From Kitasatospora phosalacinea (GTDB lineage Bacteria > Actinomycetota > Actinomycetes > Streptomycetales > Streptomycetaceae), in the NCBI RefSeq assembly GCF_030268885.1, contig NZ_BSSA01000035.1, positions 25,247-89,246 on the forward strand: 64,000 nucleotides of DNA, written 5' to 3'. Positions 51,533-60,307 of this stretch are shown here, in pieces. The notes beneath the pieces were generated by a model. The model saw nothing but the letters and a program-made list of their open reading frames with translations, did not search any database and was not told where the DNA came from. Position numbers and translations under genes: made by a program. Numbering within the stretch: position 1 is the stretch's first letter; every line of letters starts with the position of its first letter.

Positions 51533-51814
51533 CCCGTTCCACGACCGGTTCCGCGCACGCCGACCAGCCGCACGGCACCCGCACGGCCGGTGGAAGCCGA
51601 CCACGCTACGCCCGCCCCGCCGCGCCCGGCCCGGGGCAGGGGCCGGGCCGGTGCGGTGGGGGGTGCTGGGTTGACGCTTGCGGTCCTTTCCCGCACGTGG
51701 AAGAGGGGGTATGCGCCTGCCGCCAGGCCTGCTGGAGCCACACGATCGGGTGCATGCCGGTCCCGGGATGACACCGGGCAGCAGTTCTCCGACCGGCCCG
51801 CAGCTACCCCACGA

Positions 51815-51854
51815 CGGCGGTGGCCCGCCACCGGTTGGTGGCGGGCCACCGCCG
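51815..51854. terminator. 18-bp hairpin after the small cysteine protein gene (relic module)
   Basis: A perfect 18-bp stem (51815-51832 and 51837-51854) with loop GGTT. It lies 17 bases past the stop of the minus-strand gene at 51871. The same position, relative to homologous genes, is occupied by the hairpin at 60308-60345. Confidence 0.88.
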
Positions 51855-51870
51855 CTCGCTCCCCGCGCCG

Positions 51871-52077
51871 CTACCAGTCCAGCGCCGGGCCCCCGTACTC
51901 GTCGCGCCAGGCGTCCCTGGCCCGCTCGTCCGCGTCCCGCCGGCCGAACAGGAACGGCTGCTCCTCGGCGGCCAGGCCGCCGACCTTGTTGGTGCACCGG
52001 CTGCCCGACTGCACCCGCTCCTGCCCCGAGCTGCCGCACTCCCCGCAGTACCACTCCGCGTTCCATGCCACCGTCAC
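51871..52077 (-). CDS. Small cysteine-containing protein, paralogue beside the helicase relic
   Basis: 68 residues. GTG 52077 overlaps the stop of the helicase relic (GTGA). The N-terminal part AEWYCGECGSSGQ has a CxxC pair, with a third Cys in SGSRC, suggesting metal binding. The C-terminal part FLFGRRDADERARDAWRDEY and GGPALDW is nearly identical to that of the protein at 60362-60604. The gene is intact although its coupled helicase partner is broken, so it may be unexpressed or kept for its own function. Confidence 0.7.
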   Translation of the reverse strand: MTVAWNAEWYCGECGSSGQERVQSGSRCTNKVGGLAAEEQPFLFGRRDADERARDAWRDEYGGPALDW

Positions 52078-52697
52078 CGCGCCGCGCCCGCCTCTTCGGT
52101 CTCGCGCCGCACTGGGGCCAGCTCGGCAGCCCACTCGATCCCGGCCCGGCCGAGCGCGACGAGCTGCTGCGCCGTCAACTTCGCCCGGCGGTTGCGCTGG
52201 TTGGACAGCCACGCCCCCAGGCCCAGCAGCACCGTCTCCACCCCGTCGTCCTCGGCCCCCGAGGGCACCTCCAGCGGCTCCTTGTGGGCTCGGGGCACCC
52301 GCACGTGCCCCTCACGCTCCGCGAAGCGCCGCAGGGCCTCCAGGTGCTGCGCGAAGCGGTCCGCGCGGGCCCGCACCGGTCGGGCCGCCCGCTCCGCCTT
52401 CGCGGCGGCCTCGGCGGCCGGCTCCTGGTCCTCCTCGATGCCCAGCGCCAGCAACAGGTCCTGCTGCTCCTCGGCGAGCTGCGCCCAGGCGCCGCGCTGC
52501 GCCCGCACCCAGTGCCCGATCGCCTCACCCTCGAAGTCGGTGTCGATGGGCAGGGCGGGCCAGTCCACCACCCCGTCGCTCTCCAGCCATCACATCCTGG
52601 CGGCGGTGTAGGTGCGCTGGCAGGTGATCGGCGGGCGCGGGGTCCACCAGGAGTCGATCTCCGCCAGTGCCGCCCGCTGCTCGGGGGCGCCGCCACG
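52074..52697 (-). pseudogene. 3' relic of a telomeric helicase gene, copy C
   Basis: Reads, on the minus strand, PEQRAALAEIDSWWTPRPPI then TAAR and an in-frame TGA (52590-52592), then DGVVDWPALPIDTDFEGEA, FAQHLEALRRFAEREGHVRVP and LGAWLSNQRNRRAKLTAQQL. It aligns along its length with the last 210 residues of the intact helicase (EARRRALEAIDPWW onward). The ATPase core and the first helicase-associated repeats are missing. A 165-residue open frame after the stop could be translated but lacks motor motifs. Confidence 0.85.
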
Positions 52698-52712
52698 GTG
52701 CGCGGGGTGGGG

Positions 52713-53684
52713 TCAGAGCCAGCCGTGTTGGGCGGCTTTGATGCCGGCTTCGAAGCGGCTGGCGGCGCCGAGGCGTTCCATGATGGAGGCCATGTGGCGG
52801 CCGACGGTGCGGATGGAGATGCCCAGGCGCTGGCCCGCGGCGTCGTCGGTGAGGCCGTTTCCGAGCAGGCGCAGCAGTTCGCGTTCGGTGGGGGACAGGC
52901 CGGTGGTGGGGTCGTCGGGGGTGGTGGCGCCGAGGGGGACGGCGGTGTTCCAGGCTTGTTCGTAGAGGTCGGTCAGGGCGGCGAGGATGCCGGGTTCGGT
53001 GACGTGCAGGGCGCCTTTGCGGGTGTCGTCGGGGTCGATGGGCACCAGGGCCTGGGTGCGGTCGACGATGACGACGCGTTGGGGGATGGTGGGGGCGGTG
53101 CGGACTTCGCCGCCTTGGTCGAGGAGCCAGTGCGCGTAGCGGGCGGCGTGGGGCTGGTGGCGGTTGGCGTCCTGGTAGAGGGTGCGGATGGCGATGCCGC
53201 GGGCGAGGGCTTCGGTGTCGGCGGGACGGGAGGCGTCGAGGTCGGCGGGGCGCTGGACGCCGGGCTGGCTGCTGAGGACCTCGCGGGTGGCGGTGCGGCC
53301 CATCTGCTGGAGGCGGTGTTGGATGGCGTCGATGCCGAGCAGGCGTTCGCCGTGGGCGCTGCGGTGCTCGGCGCGGTCGGCGACCATGCGGGCGACGGCG
53401 GCGCGGGAGGCGGCGACGGCGGCCTGCCGGGCGGCGAGTTCGGCCTCCTGGCGGGCGACGATGTCGGCCAGCCCGAGTGAGGGGTCGACGGCGAGCATCC
53501 GGTCGGGGTGCTCCGCGGAGGGGCGCACCAGCATGAGTGCGCCGAGTTCGTCCAGGCTGTCGTGGACCTGAGCGGCCGTCAGGCAGCAGTGGGCCGCGAG
53601 GGCGTCGATGCCCTCTGCCGGGCGGTCGAGCATCGCCTGGTAGACGCGGCAGGCCGCGGACGAGAGGCCGAGTGCCTCCAGCAT
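52713..53684 (-). CDS. TrmB/LuxR-type transcriptional regulator
   Basis: 323 residues. The N-terminal TrmB-like winged helix (LGLSSAACRVYQAMLDRPAEGIDALAAHC, TAAQVHDSLDELGALMLVR) is followed by a helical linker. A PLD-like-fold middle is present (TREVLSSQPGVQRPADLDASR, GIAIRTLYQDANRHQPHAARYA). A C-terminal LuxR helix-turn-helix ends it (LSPTERELLRLLGNGLTDDAAGQRLGISIRTVGRHMASIMERL, about 255-305). ATG 53684 follows GGGGGGAAA. In Streptomyces such regulators often sit beside genes for small secreted peptides, as here at 54890. The ligand is unknown. Confidence 0.87.
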   Translation of the reverse strand: MLEALGLSSAACRVYQAMLDRPAEGIDALAAHCCLTAAQVHDSLDELGALMLVRPSAEHPDRMLAVDPSLGLADIVARQEAELAARQAAVAASRAAVARMVADRAEHRSAHGERLLGIDAIQHRLQQMGRTATREVLSSQPGVQRPADLDASRPADTEALARGIAIRTLYQDANRHQPHAARYAHWLLDQGGEVRTAPTIPQRVVIVDRTQALVPIDPDDTRKGALHVTEPGILAALTDLYEQAWNTAVPLGATTPDDPTTGLSPTERELLRLLGNGLTDDAAGQRLGISIRTVGRHMASIMERLGAASRFEAGIKAAQHGWL

Positions 53685-54889
53685 GATTTCCCCCCGGAAT
53701 TCTTGCCTTGTCGGTTCGGGATGCTCCGCACGCACTGCCGAGGAGATGTTCCTGGGCCTTTGTTTGGCCTGCGGGGGCGATCTCCGATGGAATTGCTCGG
53801 ATGTTCTGGCGGGCGCTCCGTTGTTGTGCTTCTCTGCCGCCTGGTGCGGTGCGGTGAGGTGCGTGCTCGGTGCGGTGCGTGCTGTCCGCGCGTCCGGCCT
53901 GGCCGTGACCGGAGCGCGGCAAGCCGGTCGTGCTGCCCTGCATAGCTGGAATACCGGCGTGTGCGCGGCCGTTCGTGGGTGTCCGGCCGGGACCGGTGCG
54001 GGTTTGCCGGAGCGCCGCCGCCCCCGCGATCTATTTCCTCCGCTCTCCTCGGTTTTCCTTCGAGCGCCTGCCTGAGATTAAAGAGGAGGCGGCGGCCGCC
54101 GCAAGAAGAGCCGTGCCGAGGCGGGATGTTGTGTATGCGTAGCCAAAAGGTGTGGACGCGTTGCCGATACCGAATCCTATGAATCCGGAAGAACGTCGCA
54201 TGTCGCCGACCGCTCACAGGCCGGCGAACCCGCGTGCCGACTCCGCCCGGACGGCGCCTGCCGGCGACAGGAGGCCTGCAGCCTGCGCGAGCCCGCGCGG
54301 TTGGGGCTCTCGGCGGCTTCGGTCCGCGAGGAGCCGTCCACGCCACGGGCACGCCGCCGGGCGGGTGCTGACGTCCCGCCAGACCGGTCCGAGGGGCCCC
54401 TCGCCCCGTGGCGACCGGGACCGGCCACACCGCCCGGGGCCGCAGGATCCGGCCGAGGCCGCCCCGGGCGGTGCAGCCGGTCCTCGGCGCAGTGTCCGCC
54501 TGCCGCGCGCTGCCGGTAGGTGCCCGGGTTCTGTCGCCACGGCGCGGTGCCCGCCACGCCCCCACTTCCGAGGACCGTGTCCTGGCGGTCCCGCACTTCC
54601 GCGGCCGGTGCCGTGCGGTGCCGGGCGACGGGCGCCGGGCTTCGGTGCGCGGACGCCGGCGCCGAGGGCGCCGGCTGCCCCCCACAGGGGGCGGGGCGGG
54701 GCGTGGCTTGTGTCGGTCAGGCCGGTTCACGCCGCCCGGGACCCCTTCCGGGCCGGGGCGGTGGCGGGCGAAGCTAGTGATCGCCGCCAGGGAGAACCGA
54801 CCGGGCGGCTCACCGGAGAGGGCGTCGACCGCGGGACGCCCGACCGGGACTTCCCCCGTCTTCCACTGCTGTTGAGGAGATCCACCGAA
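53685..54889. other. 1.2-kb region without a convincing gene
   Basis: Between the TrmB/LuxR regulator and the small peptide gene. Open frames exist on both strands but are Arg/Pro-rich shadows with no start sites or family resemblance. The promoters for both neighbours should lie at its ends. The middle may be decayed. Confidence 0.5.
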
Positions 54890-55036
54890 ATGCGCGCTCA
54901 CCTGGCCAAGGCCGCCGCGGTCACCGCTCTCGCCCTCACCGCCCTGTTCGCCGCCCCCACCCTTGCCACCGCGCTCACCCCTACGGCTGCGGCCGGCACC
55001 GTGACCGTGGCCGGAGACAGCCTCGGCTGGGGCTGA
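54890..55036 (+). CDS. Small secreted peptide ending in DSLGWG
   Basis: 48 residues. GAGGAG lies ten bases before ATG 54890. MRAHLAKAAAVTALALTALF and following is a clear signal peptide; cleavage could occur around residues 25-30. The remaining peptide is about 20 residues and ends GTVTVAGDSLGWG. It has no Cys, so it is not a lanthipeptide precursor. It lies 8 bases before the 95-residue gene, in an apparent operon, and shares a locus with a TrmB/LuxR regulator. A signalling or surface role is inferred. Confidence 0.7.
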   Translation: MRAHLAKAAAVTALALTALFAAPTLATALTPTAAAGTVTVAGDSLGWG

Positions 55037-55044
55037 GCCCGCCG

Positions 55045-55332
55045 GTGGACATCGTCTACGCCAGCCTGCGGCGCAAAGAACCCGAAGACGCCTTGCCCGG
55101 CGAGGCGAGAGCGGTCGTCGAGATCCTGTGGGCCCACGCCCTGCCCGATGAGGCGCTGCAGCACATCACCGCCCGCAGCGAGAGCGACCGCATCCACCTC
55201 CTGCTCTACCTCCTGACCCCCCAGCACACCGACGGCCCCTCCGGCGCCGTCGACACCGCGCACGCCCTCATCGCCCGCGGCCACCACAACTCGCCGCTGC
55301 TGAAGAGCCGCTACCACCCGCCCGTGCGCTGA
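55045..55332 (+). CDS. Small helical protein in the peptide operon
   Basis: 95 residues, from GTG 55045. Helix-rich: DIVYASLRRKEPEDALPGEARAVVEILWAHALPDEALQHI, ESDRIHLLLYLLT, GAVDTAHALIARGHH, with a C-terminus SPLLKSRYHPPVR. Its start lies just eight bases past the stop of the secreted peptide gene, so the two are probably translated from one message. No family recognised; it is most likely cytosolic. Confidence 0.68.
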   Translation: MDIVYASLRRKEPEDALPGEARAVVEILWAHALPDEALQHITARSESDRIHLLLYLLTPQHTDGPSGAVDTAHALIARGHHNSPLLKSRYHPPVR

Positions 55333-55581
55333 GCACCGGCCACCGGTAGACGGCCCCGCGCCCTCGGCCACTCGGCCACTCCGCCGCTCCGCGTCACCCG
55401 CCCGCCGCCACCTGACACATCGTCACCGGCGTCTGGCGCGCCGCCACCGACCGCAACCTCTGCCTGCCTTGGTACGCCGACCGCTGTTCCTGCAGGACAG
55501 CCGTCCACCAGCACCGTCTGGCCCTCCCGCGTGCCCGGCACGCCGCTTCGCCACCCGAACCGTTTCGAGAGGAACCCCGTC

Positions 55582-56988
55582 ATGTCTTCTTCCCGCAGCT
55601 CCAAGCTCGTCCGCGCCGCCCTGGCCGCCGCCGTCGCCGCCTCCGGTGCGGTCGCCACCACCGCTCTCACGGTCGCCACCGCGACCACGGCCCACGCCAC
55701 GTCCGCCGTGGACGGCCAGATCAGCCGCAGCGAGGTCATCGCCCGGGCCCAGTACTGGCTCGGCAAGTCGATCCCCTACAACCAGAACGGCACCTACACC
55801 GACTCCTCCGGCCGGGCGTACCGCACCGACTGCTCCGGCTACGTCTCCATGGCCTGGCACCTGGGCTCCAGTCTGAGCACCCAGACCCTGCCGGGCGTGG
55901 CCACCGAGATCTCCCGCAGCAACCTCAAGGCCGGCGACATCCTCAACAGCTTCTACGACCACGTCATCCTGTTCGAGAAGTGGGACGACACCGCCCACAC
56001 CACCTTCTCCTACTACTCCTTCGGCTCCACCCCCGTGAAGCACGTCACCGGCGTCTCCATCAACGCCGCCACCTTCGACTCCCACCCCAACGGCGACTAC
56101 AAGGCCTACCGCTACAACAAGATCGTCGACGGCTCGACCGGAGGCGCGTCCGGGCCCAACCGCATCGCCCAGGCGGTGACCAACACCAACCAGGTCCACC
56201 TCTTCGTGGCCGGCGCGGACGGCAGGATCTACGAGCGGGACGGCGACTACGCTGCCCGGTCCTGGTCCTCCTGGACCCCGTGGCTGGACCTGACCAACGT
56301 CACCGCGGTGGCGGCTTCTTCGACCGGCAACACCGTGCACCTCTTCGCGGTCTCCAACGGCCAGCTGTTCGAGCGGGACGGCAACTACGACACCCACAGC
56401 TGGTCCTCCTGGGTCCCGTGGGACCGCACCGGAGTCCAGGCACTGACGATCGCCTCGACCGGCAACACCGTCCACCTGTTCACCGTCGAGAACGGCCAGA
56501 TCTTCGAACGCGACGGCGACTACTCCAACGGCTCCTGGTCGGCGTGGAACCAGTGGAGCGACACCAGCAGCATCTCCGCGGTGACGGCCGCCTCGACCGG
56601 CAACACCGTCCACCTCTTCGCCTCCGGCGGCGGCGGCCAGCTGTTCGAGCGGGACGGCAACTACGACACCCACAACTGGTCCTCCTGGGTCCCGTGGGAC
56701 CGCACCAACGTCAAGACCCTCTCGCTCGCCTCCCACGACTCGCAGGTCCACCTCTTCGAAGCGGAGAACGGCGCGCTCAACGAACGCGACGGCGACTACT
56801 CCAACGGCTCCTGGTCCTCCTGGACCCCGTGGTCGGACAGCGACATCGTGAGCATCTCCACCTCCATGACCGGCAACGAACTCCACCTGTTCACGATGAC
56901 CTCCAACGGACAGATCACCGAGAAGGACGGCAACTACTCCGCCGGCTCCTGGTCCCCCGCCTACCCGTGGGGCACCGTCGGCCAGTGA
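55582..56988 (+). CDS. Secreted NlpC/P60-like protein with beta-propeller-type repeats
   Basis: 468 residues. A signal peptide (about 1-40, ending AHATSA) is followed by an NlpC/P60-like domain (RSEVIARAQYWLGKSIPYNQ, Cys84 in RTDCSGYVSMAWHL, His127 in FYDHVILFEKW). Then come five repeats of roughly 48 residues, each built like NTVHLFAVSNGQLFERDGNY and then DTHSWSSWVPW. The repeats resemble bacterial PLL/tachylectin-type propeller blades, which bind sugars. It probably binds and cuts cell wall or glycans outside the cell. ATG 55582 follows GAGAGGA. A hairpin follows the stop. Confidence 0.8.
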   Translation: MSSSRSSKLVRAALAAAVAASGAVATTALTVATATTAHATSAVDGQISRSEVIARAQYWLGKSIPYNQNGTYTDSSGRAYRTDCSGYVSMAWHLGSSLSTQTLPGVATEISRSNLKAGDILNSFYDHVILFEKWDDTAHTTFSYYSFGSTPVKHVTGVSINAATFDSHPNGDYKAYRYNKIVDGSTGGASGPNRIAQAVTNTNQVHLFVAGADGRIYERDGDYAARSWSSWTPWLDLTNVTAVAASSTGNTVHLFAVSNGQLFERDGNYDTHSWSSWVPWDRTGVQALTIASTGNTVHLFTVENGQIFERDGDYSNGSWSAWNQWSDTSSISAVTAASTGNTVHLFASGGGGQLFERDGNYDTHNWSSWVPWDRTNVKTLSLASHDSQVHLFEAENGALNERDGDYSNGSWSSWTPWSDSDIVSISTSMTGNELHLFTMTSNGQITEKDGNYSAGSWSPAYPWGTVGQ

Positions 56989-56997
56989 CACCACCCG

Positions 56998-57034
56998 GGA
57001 GAGGCCCGACGCCCACCGCGTCGGGCCTCTCCCG
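56998..57034. terminator. Hairpin after the NlpC/P60-like gene
   Basis: A 17-bp stem (56996-57012 and 57018-57034) with the loop CCACC, eight bases past the stop. Confidence 0.85.
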
Positions 57035-57466
57035 GCAGCCCGGCCCGCTGCCGGGACAGAGCCCTACCGCGGCTCCCGTGCCGGACGGGCCGAACGGCCC
57101 CACCACCACGGGAGCCGTCCGCGACCGCGGTGCCACCAGGGCAAGTGGGTCCCGGCCCGGGCGATGACCGCGGTGGCAGGGAGCCCGGCAGCCGGAGGGC
57201 ACCTGACGGGACGGAGCGGATGCGGGCGGCAGCAGAAGCAGGAGCAGCGGCAGGTCGCGGTGGTGCCTCTCCCGGACGGTCGGGCTGTTGCCCGGTTGTT
57301 TCCCGGTAGGGGTGCTGTCGTAGGGGCTCGGCGAGGGCCGTGGGAGCCTGTCGGGTGGGTGTGCCGGGATGCCGGGATGCCGGGGTGCCGGTGCAGTGGC
57401 CGTGGACGTCCGTGCCACTGGTTGTTGGCGTGCATGCCCGGGGGCGGTCGGGGGCACGCGAGTCGC
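57035..57466. other. Intergenic region, no gene seen
   Basis: About 430 bases. Short duplications such as GGGATGCCGGGATGCCGGGGTGCC (near 57366-57390; given here as three GATGCC-type units) occur before the next small gene. No credible protein. Confidence 0.4.
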
Positions 57467-57700
57467 ATGAATCTCAAGGTGATCACCAGCCCCAAGCGCA
57501 GGACAGCGAGTTCTCTGGAGCGCGTCGAGCGGGCCATCGCCGAGCATGCCCGTACCCGCCGTGAGCTGGATGCGGCCCTTGCTGAGGCCGTGGCCGACGG
57601 GGTGGGCGAGGAGCAACTGCGCGAGCTGGGCCAGTGCGAGCCCGGCCATGGACGTCACGCCTCCAATGAGGCGGACCTGCCGATTTCCCGGGCGATCTGA
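57467..57700 (+). CDS. Small helical hypothetical protein, 77 residues
   Basis: Starts MNLKVITSPKRRTASS at ATG 57467, and has a long helix (LERVERAIAEHARTRRELDAALAEAVADG). The C-terminus is polar. No strong ribosome site is visible. No function is apparent; a small coiled-coil or DNA-associated protein is possible. Confidence 0.5.
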   Translation: MNLKVITSPKRRTASSLERVERAIAEHARTRRELDAALAEAVADGVGEEQLRELGQCEPGHGRHASNEADLPISRAI

Positions 57701-57772
57701 CCGAGGTGCCGAGGCTGGGACAGCGGTGGGAGGGCACGTCGGTCAGCCCGGCCGGACTGCCAGACTGTGATC

Positions 57773-57982
57773 ATGACCGCCCGCCGTTCCCTCTCCGTGC
57801 CCGCCTTCTCCGAGCCCGTCACCGACACCCCCGCGCGGACCGGTGGGCGCCGACTGCTGCCGATCGAGCAGGGCGCCGACTTTCGCGAGGCGCCCACCGA
57901 GAGCGCCCCGGCCCCCGCCCCGGTGCGGCGCCCGCTCGCCGCTGTTGGCCTGGCCTTCTTTGACCCCGAACGGCAAAGCTGA
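57773..57982 (+). CDS. Small hypothetical protein, 69 residues
   Basis: ATG 57773 (MTARRSLSVPAFSEPVTD). Mostly Pro/Ala/Arg and likely disordered, ending VGLAFFDPERQS. It has no recognised domain. Codon bias is acceptable, and the frame is not obviously a shadow of another gene. Confidence 0.4.
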   Translation: MTARRSLSVPAFSEPVTDTPARTGGRRLLPIEQGADFREAPTESAPAPAPVRRPLAAVGLAFFDPERQS

Positions 57983-58136
57983 CCAGTCTGGCGGGCCTGG
58001 GCGGGTGCTGTCGTGCCGGGGCCGTGGGTGCTGTGGGTGCCGGGCCCGGCCCTTCGTGCCCGGCCGGTTCGCGACAGCCGCGGCGGTACTGCTCGGCGTT
58101 CGTCGGGCATCGGGTGTCGGGTTCAGCCGCACGGCT

Positions 58137-58670
58137 TCAACGGGCGATCTCCTCGGCCCACTCCGTCAGTTGGGTGAAGTGCTCCGGTTGCAGCCCGTAC
58201 CGAGGGTCGATCTTCAGGGTGAGTGCCGGGCCCGGGTGGTTGGCTGCGATCCACTCGGTGTCCTGGGGGCCGATCTCGTCGTCCACCCAGGCGAAGGGCT
58301 GCCGGTCGGCCCAGCAGACCAGCTGCCGGGTCTTCCAGTGCAGCCCGTCCGGGTCCTTGTGGTTCATCGACTCCCAGTTCACGTAGGGGAGTTTGGGCAG
58401 GCCGAGAAGCGGCGCCAGGTGCTCGTCCGCCTCGTGCCGCCAGGCGGTCGCCCACACCAGGTCGTACGGCAGGGCGAGTAGGGACGGCCCGTGGGCGGGG
58501 TTCAGCCAGACCCGCAGCGGCTTCGGGTCGCTCACGCCCTTGTCGAGCTGCCGCTGCCTCCACGTCTGCGAGGGCACCCGGTGGGTCCGGTAGCCCCAGG
58601 GGCGCAGGAAGCGGTCGAACGGGGCTATCGGCCCGTCGACGTCCAGCATCAGCAGCGGACGGTGTGCCAT
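58137..58670 (-). CDS. HAD-like protein
   Basis: 177 residues. Motif I LMLDVDGPIAPF (DxD) near the N-terminus. VWATAWRHEADEHL follows, in a position like motif II, and the C-terminal WVDDEIGPQDTEWIAA holds acids suited to motif IV. ATG 58670 is chosen over ATG 58676 because GGGG stands seven bases before it. A phosphatase role on a small substrate is likely; the substrate is unknown. Confidence 0.75.
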   Translation of the reverse strand: MAHRPLLMLDVDGPIAPFDRFLRPWGYRTHRVPSQTWRQRQLDKGVSDPKPLRVWLNPAHGPSLLALPYDLVWATAWRHEADEHLAPLLGLPKLPYVNWESMNHKDPDGLHWKTRQLVCWADRQPFAWVDDEIGPQDTEWIAANHPGPALTLKIDPRYGLQPEHFTQLTEWAEEIAR

Positions 58671-58910
58671 GAACATCCCCCAGTCGGTCGTCGCCGGATT
58701 CTCTCCCACTCCGGCCCGCGCGGCCACCGCCCTGCACCCGGAACGGGCGGGACCATGTCGACTCACCGCTCTGCACACCTAAGCTGCGGGCGGCAGGGCG
58801 GCAAACAAGCTCCGACGCCTCCTTCCGACCGACAGTGTGAGGGCCGCCCCCCGCAGGGTGACGGCCCTTCAACTCTTTGCTTGCGACCCGTGCTCAGCAG
58901 CCGGGACGGA

Positions 58911-59141
58911 TCAGGACAGGACGTCCATGAGCATCCCCAACGCGACGAGCTCCAACGTCACGGTGGCGAGAAAGACCGCACCGGCGCGCTTGAGGGCGGC
59001 CTGCCGGGCCTCCTGCACGCAGAGGGGGTCGGCCGGGTTGGCCGGGGCCGGGACGGTGGCGGACGCGATGATCCCGGCCACGACGCCGATCAGGACCGCC
59101 AACGTCACAGCGATCAAGAAGAAGACGGAGCGCTGGTTCAC
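58911..59141 (-). CDS. Small two-helix membrane protein coupled to the sigma-like gene
   Basis: 76 residues. GTG 59141 overlaps the sigma-like stop (GTGA). Two hydrophobic segments (VFFLIAVTLAVLIGVVAGII and GAVFLATVTLELVALGMLM) enclose a short loop with one Cys (PLCVQEARQAALKR). Its position is that of a membrane anchor or anti-sigma partner, but it lacks a recognised anti-sigma domain. Confidence 0.72.
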   Translation of the reverse strand: MNQRSVFFLIAVTLAVLIGVVAGIIASATVPAPANPADPLCVQEARQAALKRAGAVFLATVTLELVALGMLMDVLS

Positions 59142-59974
59142 GCGGCACCCCGCTCGGCGGCCGCGGTGAGGGCGGTGGAGTGCAGCTGCGCGGGGATCCA
59201 CAGACGGCGCTCGCGGGCGGCCTGGTAGAGGAAAGTCCGGAAGCGGTTCAGCCGCATGCTGACCGCGCTGCGGTTGACGCCGAGCTTGTCCGCGATCTCG
59301 CTCACCCGGTAGCCCTCCAGGGTCATCCGGACCACGGCCTGGGTCGCCGGCGGCTGCTCGTCGACGAGCTTGCGGAAGGCGTCGGTGAGGCGCCGGGCTT
59401 CGACCCCGGAGAGGTAGTCCGACGCGGTCAGGAGCCGCTGCAGGACCTCGTCACGGTACAGCTCGGCCTCCAGCTTCGCCGTCTTCATCCGCGCCCGGGC
59501 CCAACGCACGTAGGCGGAGCGGAACTCCCAGATGCACCTGCTGATGAAGTAGGTGGTCAGGCACGCGGCGCCCCGCGGGCCCCGGTGGTCGGGATCCCAA
59601 CCGCCCTCCACGAGAGCCTTCCGGCAGAAGACCGGCAGGGCCTTCACCAGGGTGTCGACGACGATCTCGTCGCGGTCCTCCTGGCTGCGGTGCAGCTGCC
59701 GGACGTCGTCCGGGTGCACCCAGAGCACGATCCCCTTGCGGGCGAAGCGCTCCTGGCACTCCTTGAACAGCTTGCCGCTGCGCAGCATGCCGCTGAGGAT
59801 CGGCATCGCCTCGCGGCACAGCTCGTCCTTCAGGACCTCAAGCTCCGGGCCGCAGAACTCCTTCAGCTTCAGCCGCTCCACGCGGGCGGCGTCGGCCTGG
59901 ACCCGCTCCCCCCGGGACACCGGCAGGGCGGCGTCGACGAGGTCGTCGAGGTAGACCTCGATCATGTCAGACAT
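59138..59974 (-). CDS. Sigma-70-like protein of unusual architecture
   Basis: 278 residues. Outline as in the protein at 27693: an N-terminal part (MIEVYLDDLVDAALPV, ELCREAMPILSGMLRSGKLFKECQERFARKG) and DRDEIVVDTLVKALPVFCRKALVEGGWD with TTYFISRCIWEFRSAYVRWAR. A region 4-type helix-turn-helix (VRMTLEGYRVSEIADKLGVNRSAVSMRLNRFRTFL, about 215-250) follows. ATG 59974 follows AGGAG. Coupled to a small membrane protein. Whether it binds core RNA polymerase is not known. Confidence 0.75.
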   Translation of the reverse strand: MSDMIEVYLDDLVDAALPVSRGERVQADAARVERLKLKEFCGPELEVLKDELCREAMPILSGMLRSGKLFKECQERFARKGIVLWVHPDDVRQLHRSQEDRDEIVVDTLVKALPVFCRKALVEGGWDPDHRGPRGAACLTTYFISRCIWEFRSAYVRWARARMKTAKLEAELYRDEVLQRLLTASDYLSGVEARRLTDAFRKLVDEQPPATQAVVRMTLEGYRVSEIADKLGVNRSAVSMRLNRFRTFLYQAARERRLWIPAQLHSTALTAAAERGAA

Positions 59975-60110
59975 ACAAAACTCCTGGTCTCGCTCACCGG
60001 GCCTCGCGCGGTTCCTTGTTAACCAGCCTCGGAGAGACAGCTTGTTGTACTTGCTCCCTTCTGTGGGTCGGTAGTTGTCGATCGGTCACTCCTACTTCGA
60101 AAGTCCTGAG

Positions 60111-60146
60111 AAAAAATTTTTGAGGTGGTATCACCCCAAAAAATTT
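60111..60146. promoter_or_regulatory. AT-rich inverted repeat upstream of the sigma-like gene
   Basis: AAATTTTTGAGGTG and CACCCCAAAAAATTT form a nearly perfect inverted repeat about 140 bases before ATG 59974, in a GC-rich region. It is a candidate operator or promoter element for the sigma-like operon. Confidence 0.6.
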
Positions 60147-60307
60147 GCCGAGCGGCGTACGGCCAGCGGGTGCCGCTGCCCGAACCACGGCCTGAACCTG
60201 GCGCGCTCAACGCCACGTATCGCCGCCCTGCCTTCGGCCCAGTCCCGTACAGCCCGCTGACGGCCGCTCAGCACCCCACGGGCGAGCCCTGGACCCCGCA
60301 CGGCAAA

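Noticed and set aside
52074..52571. The 165-residue frame as an independent helicase-associated-domain gene.
   Set aside because: It aligns with the C-terminus of the terminal helicase and the alignment continues upstream of its start past an in-frame stop, so it is a relic.
53685..54889. Several open frames in the region between the TrmB/LuxR gene and the peptide gene.
   Set aside because: All are Arg/Pro-rich, lack ribosome sites and show no recognisable pattern.
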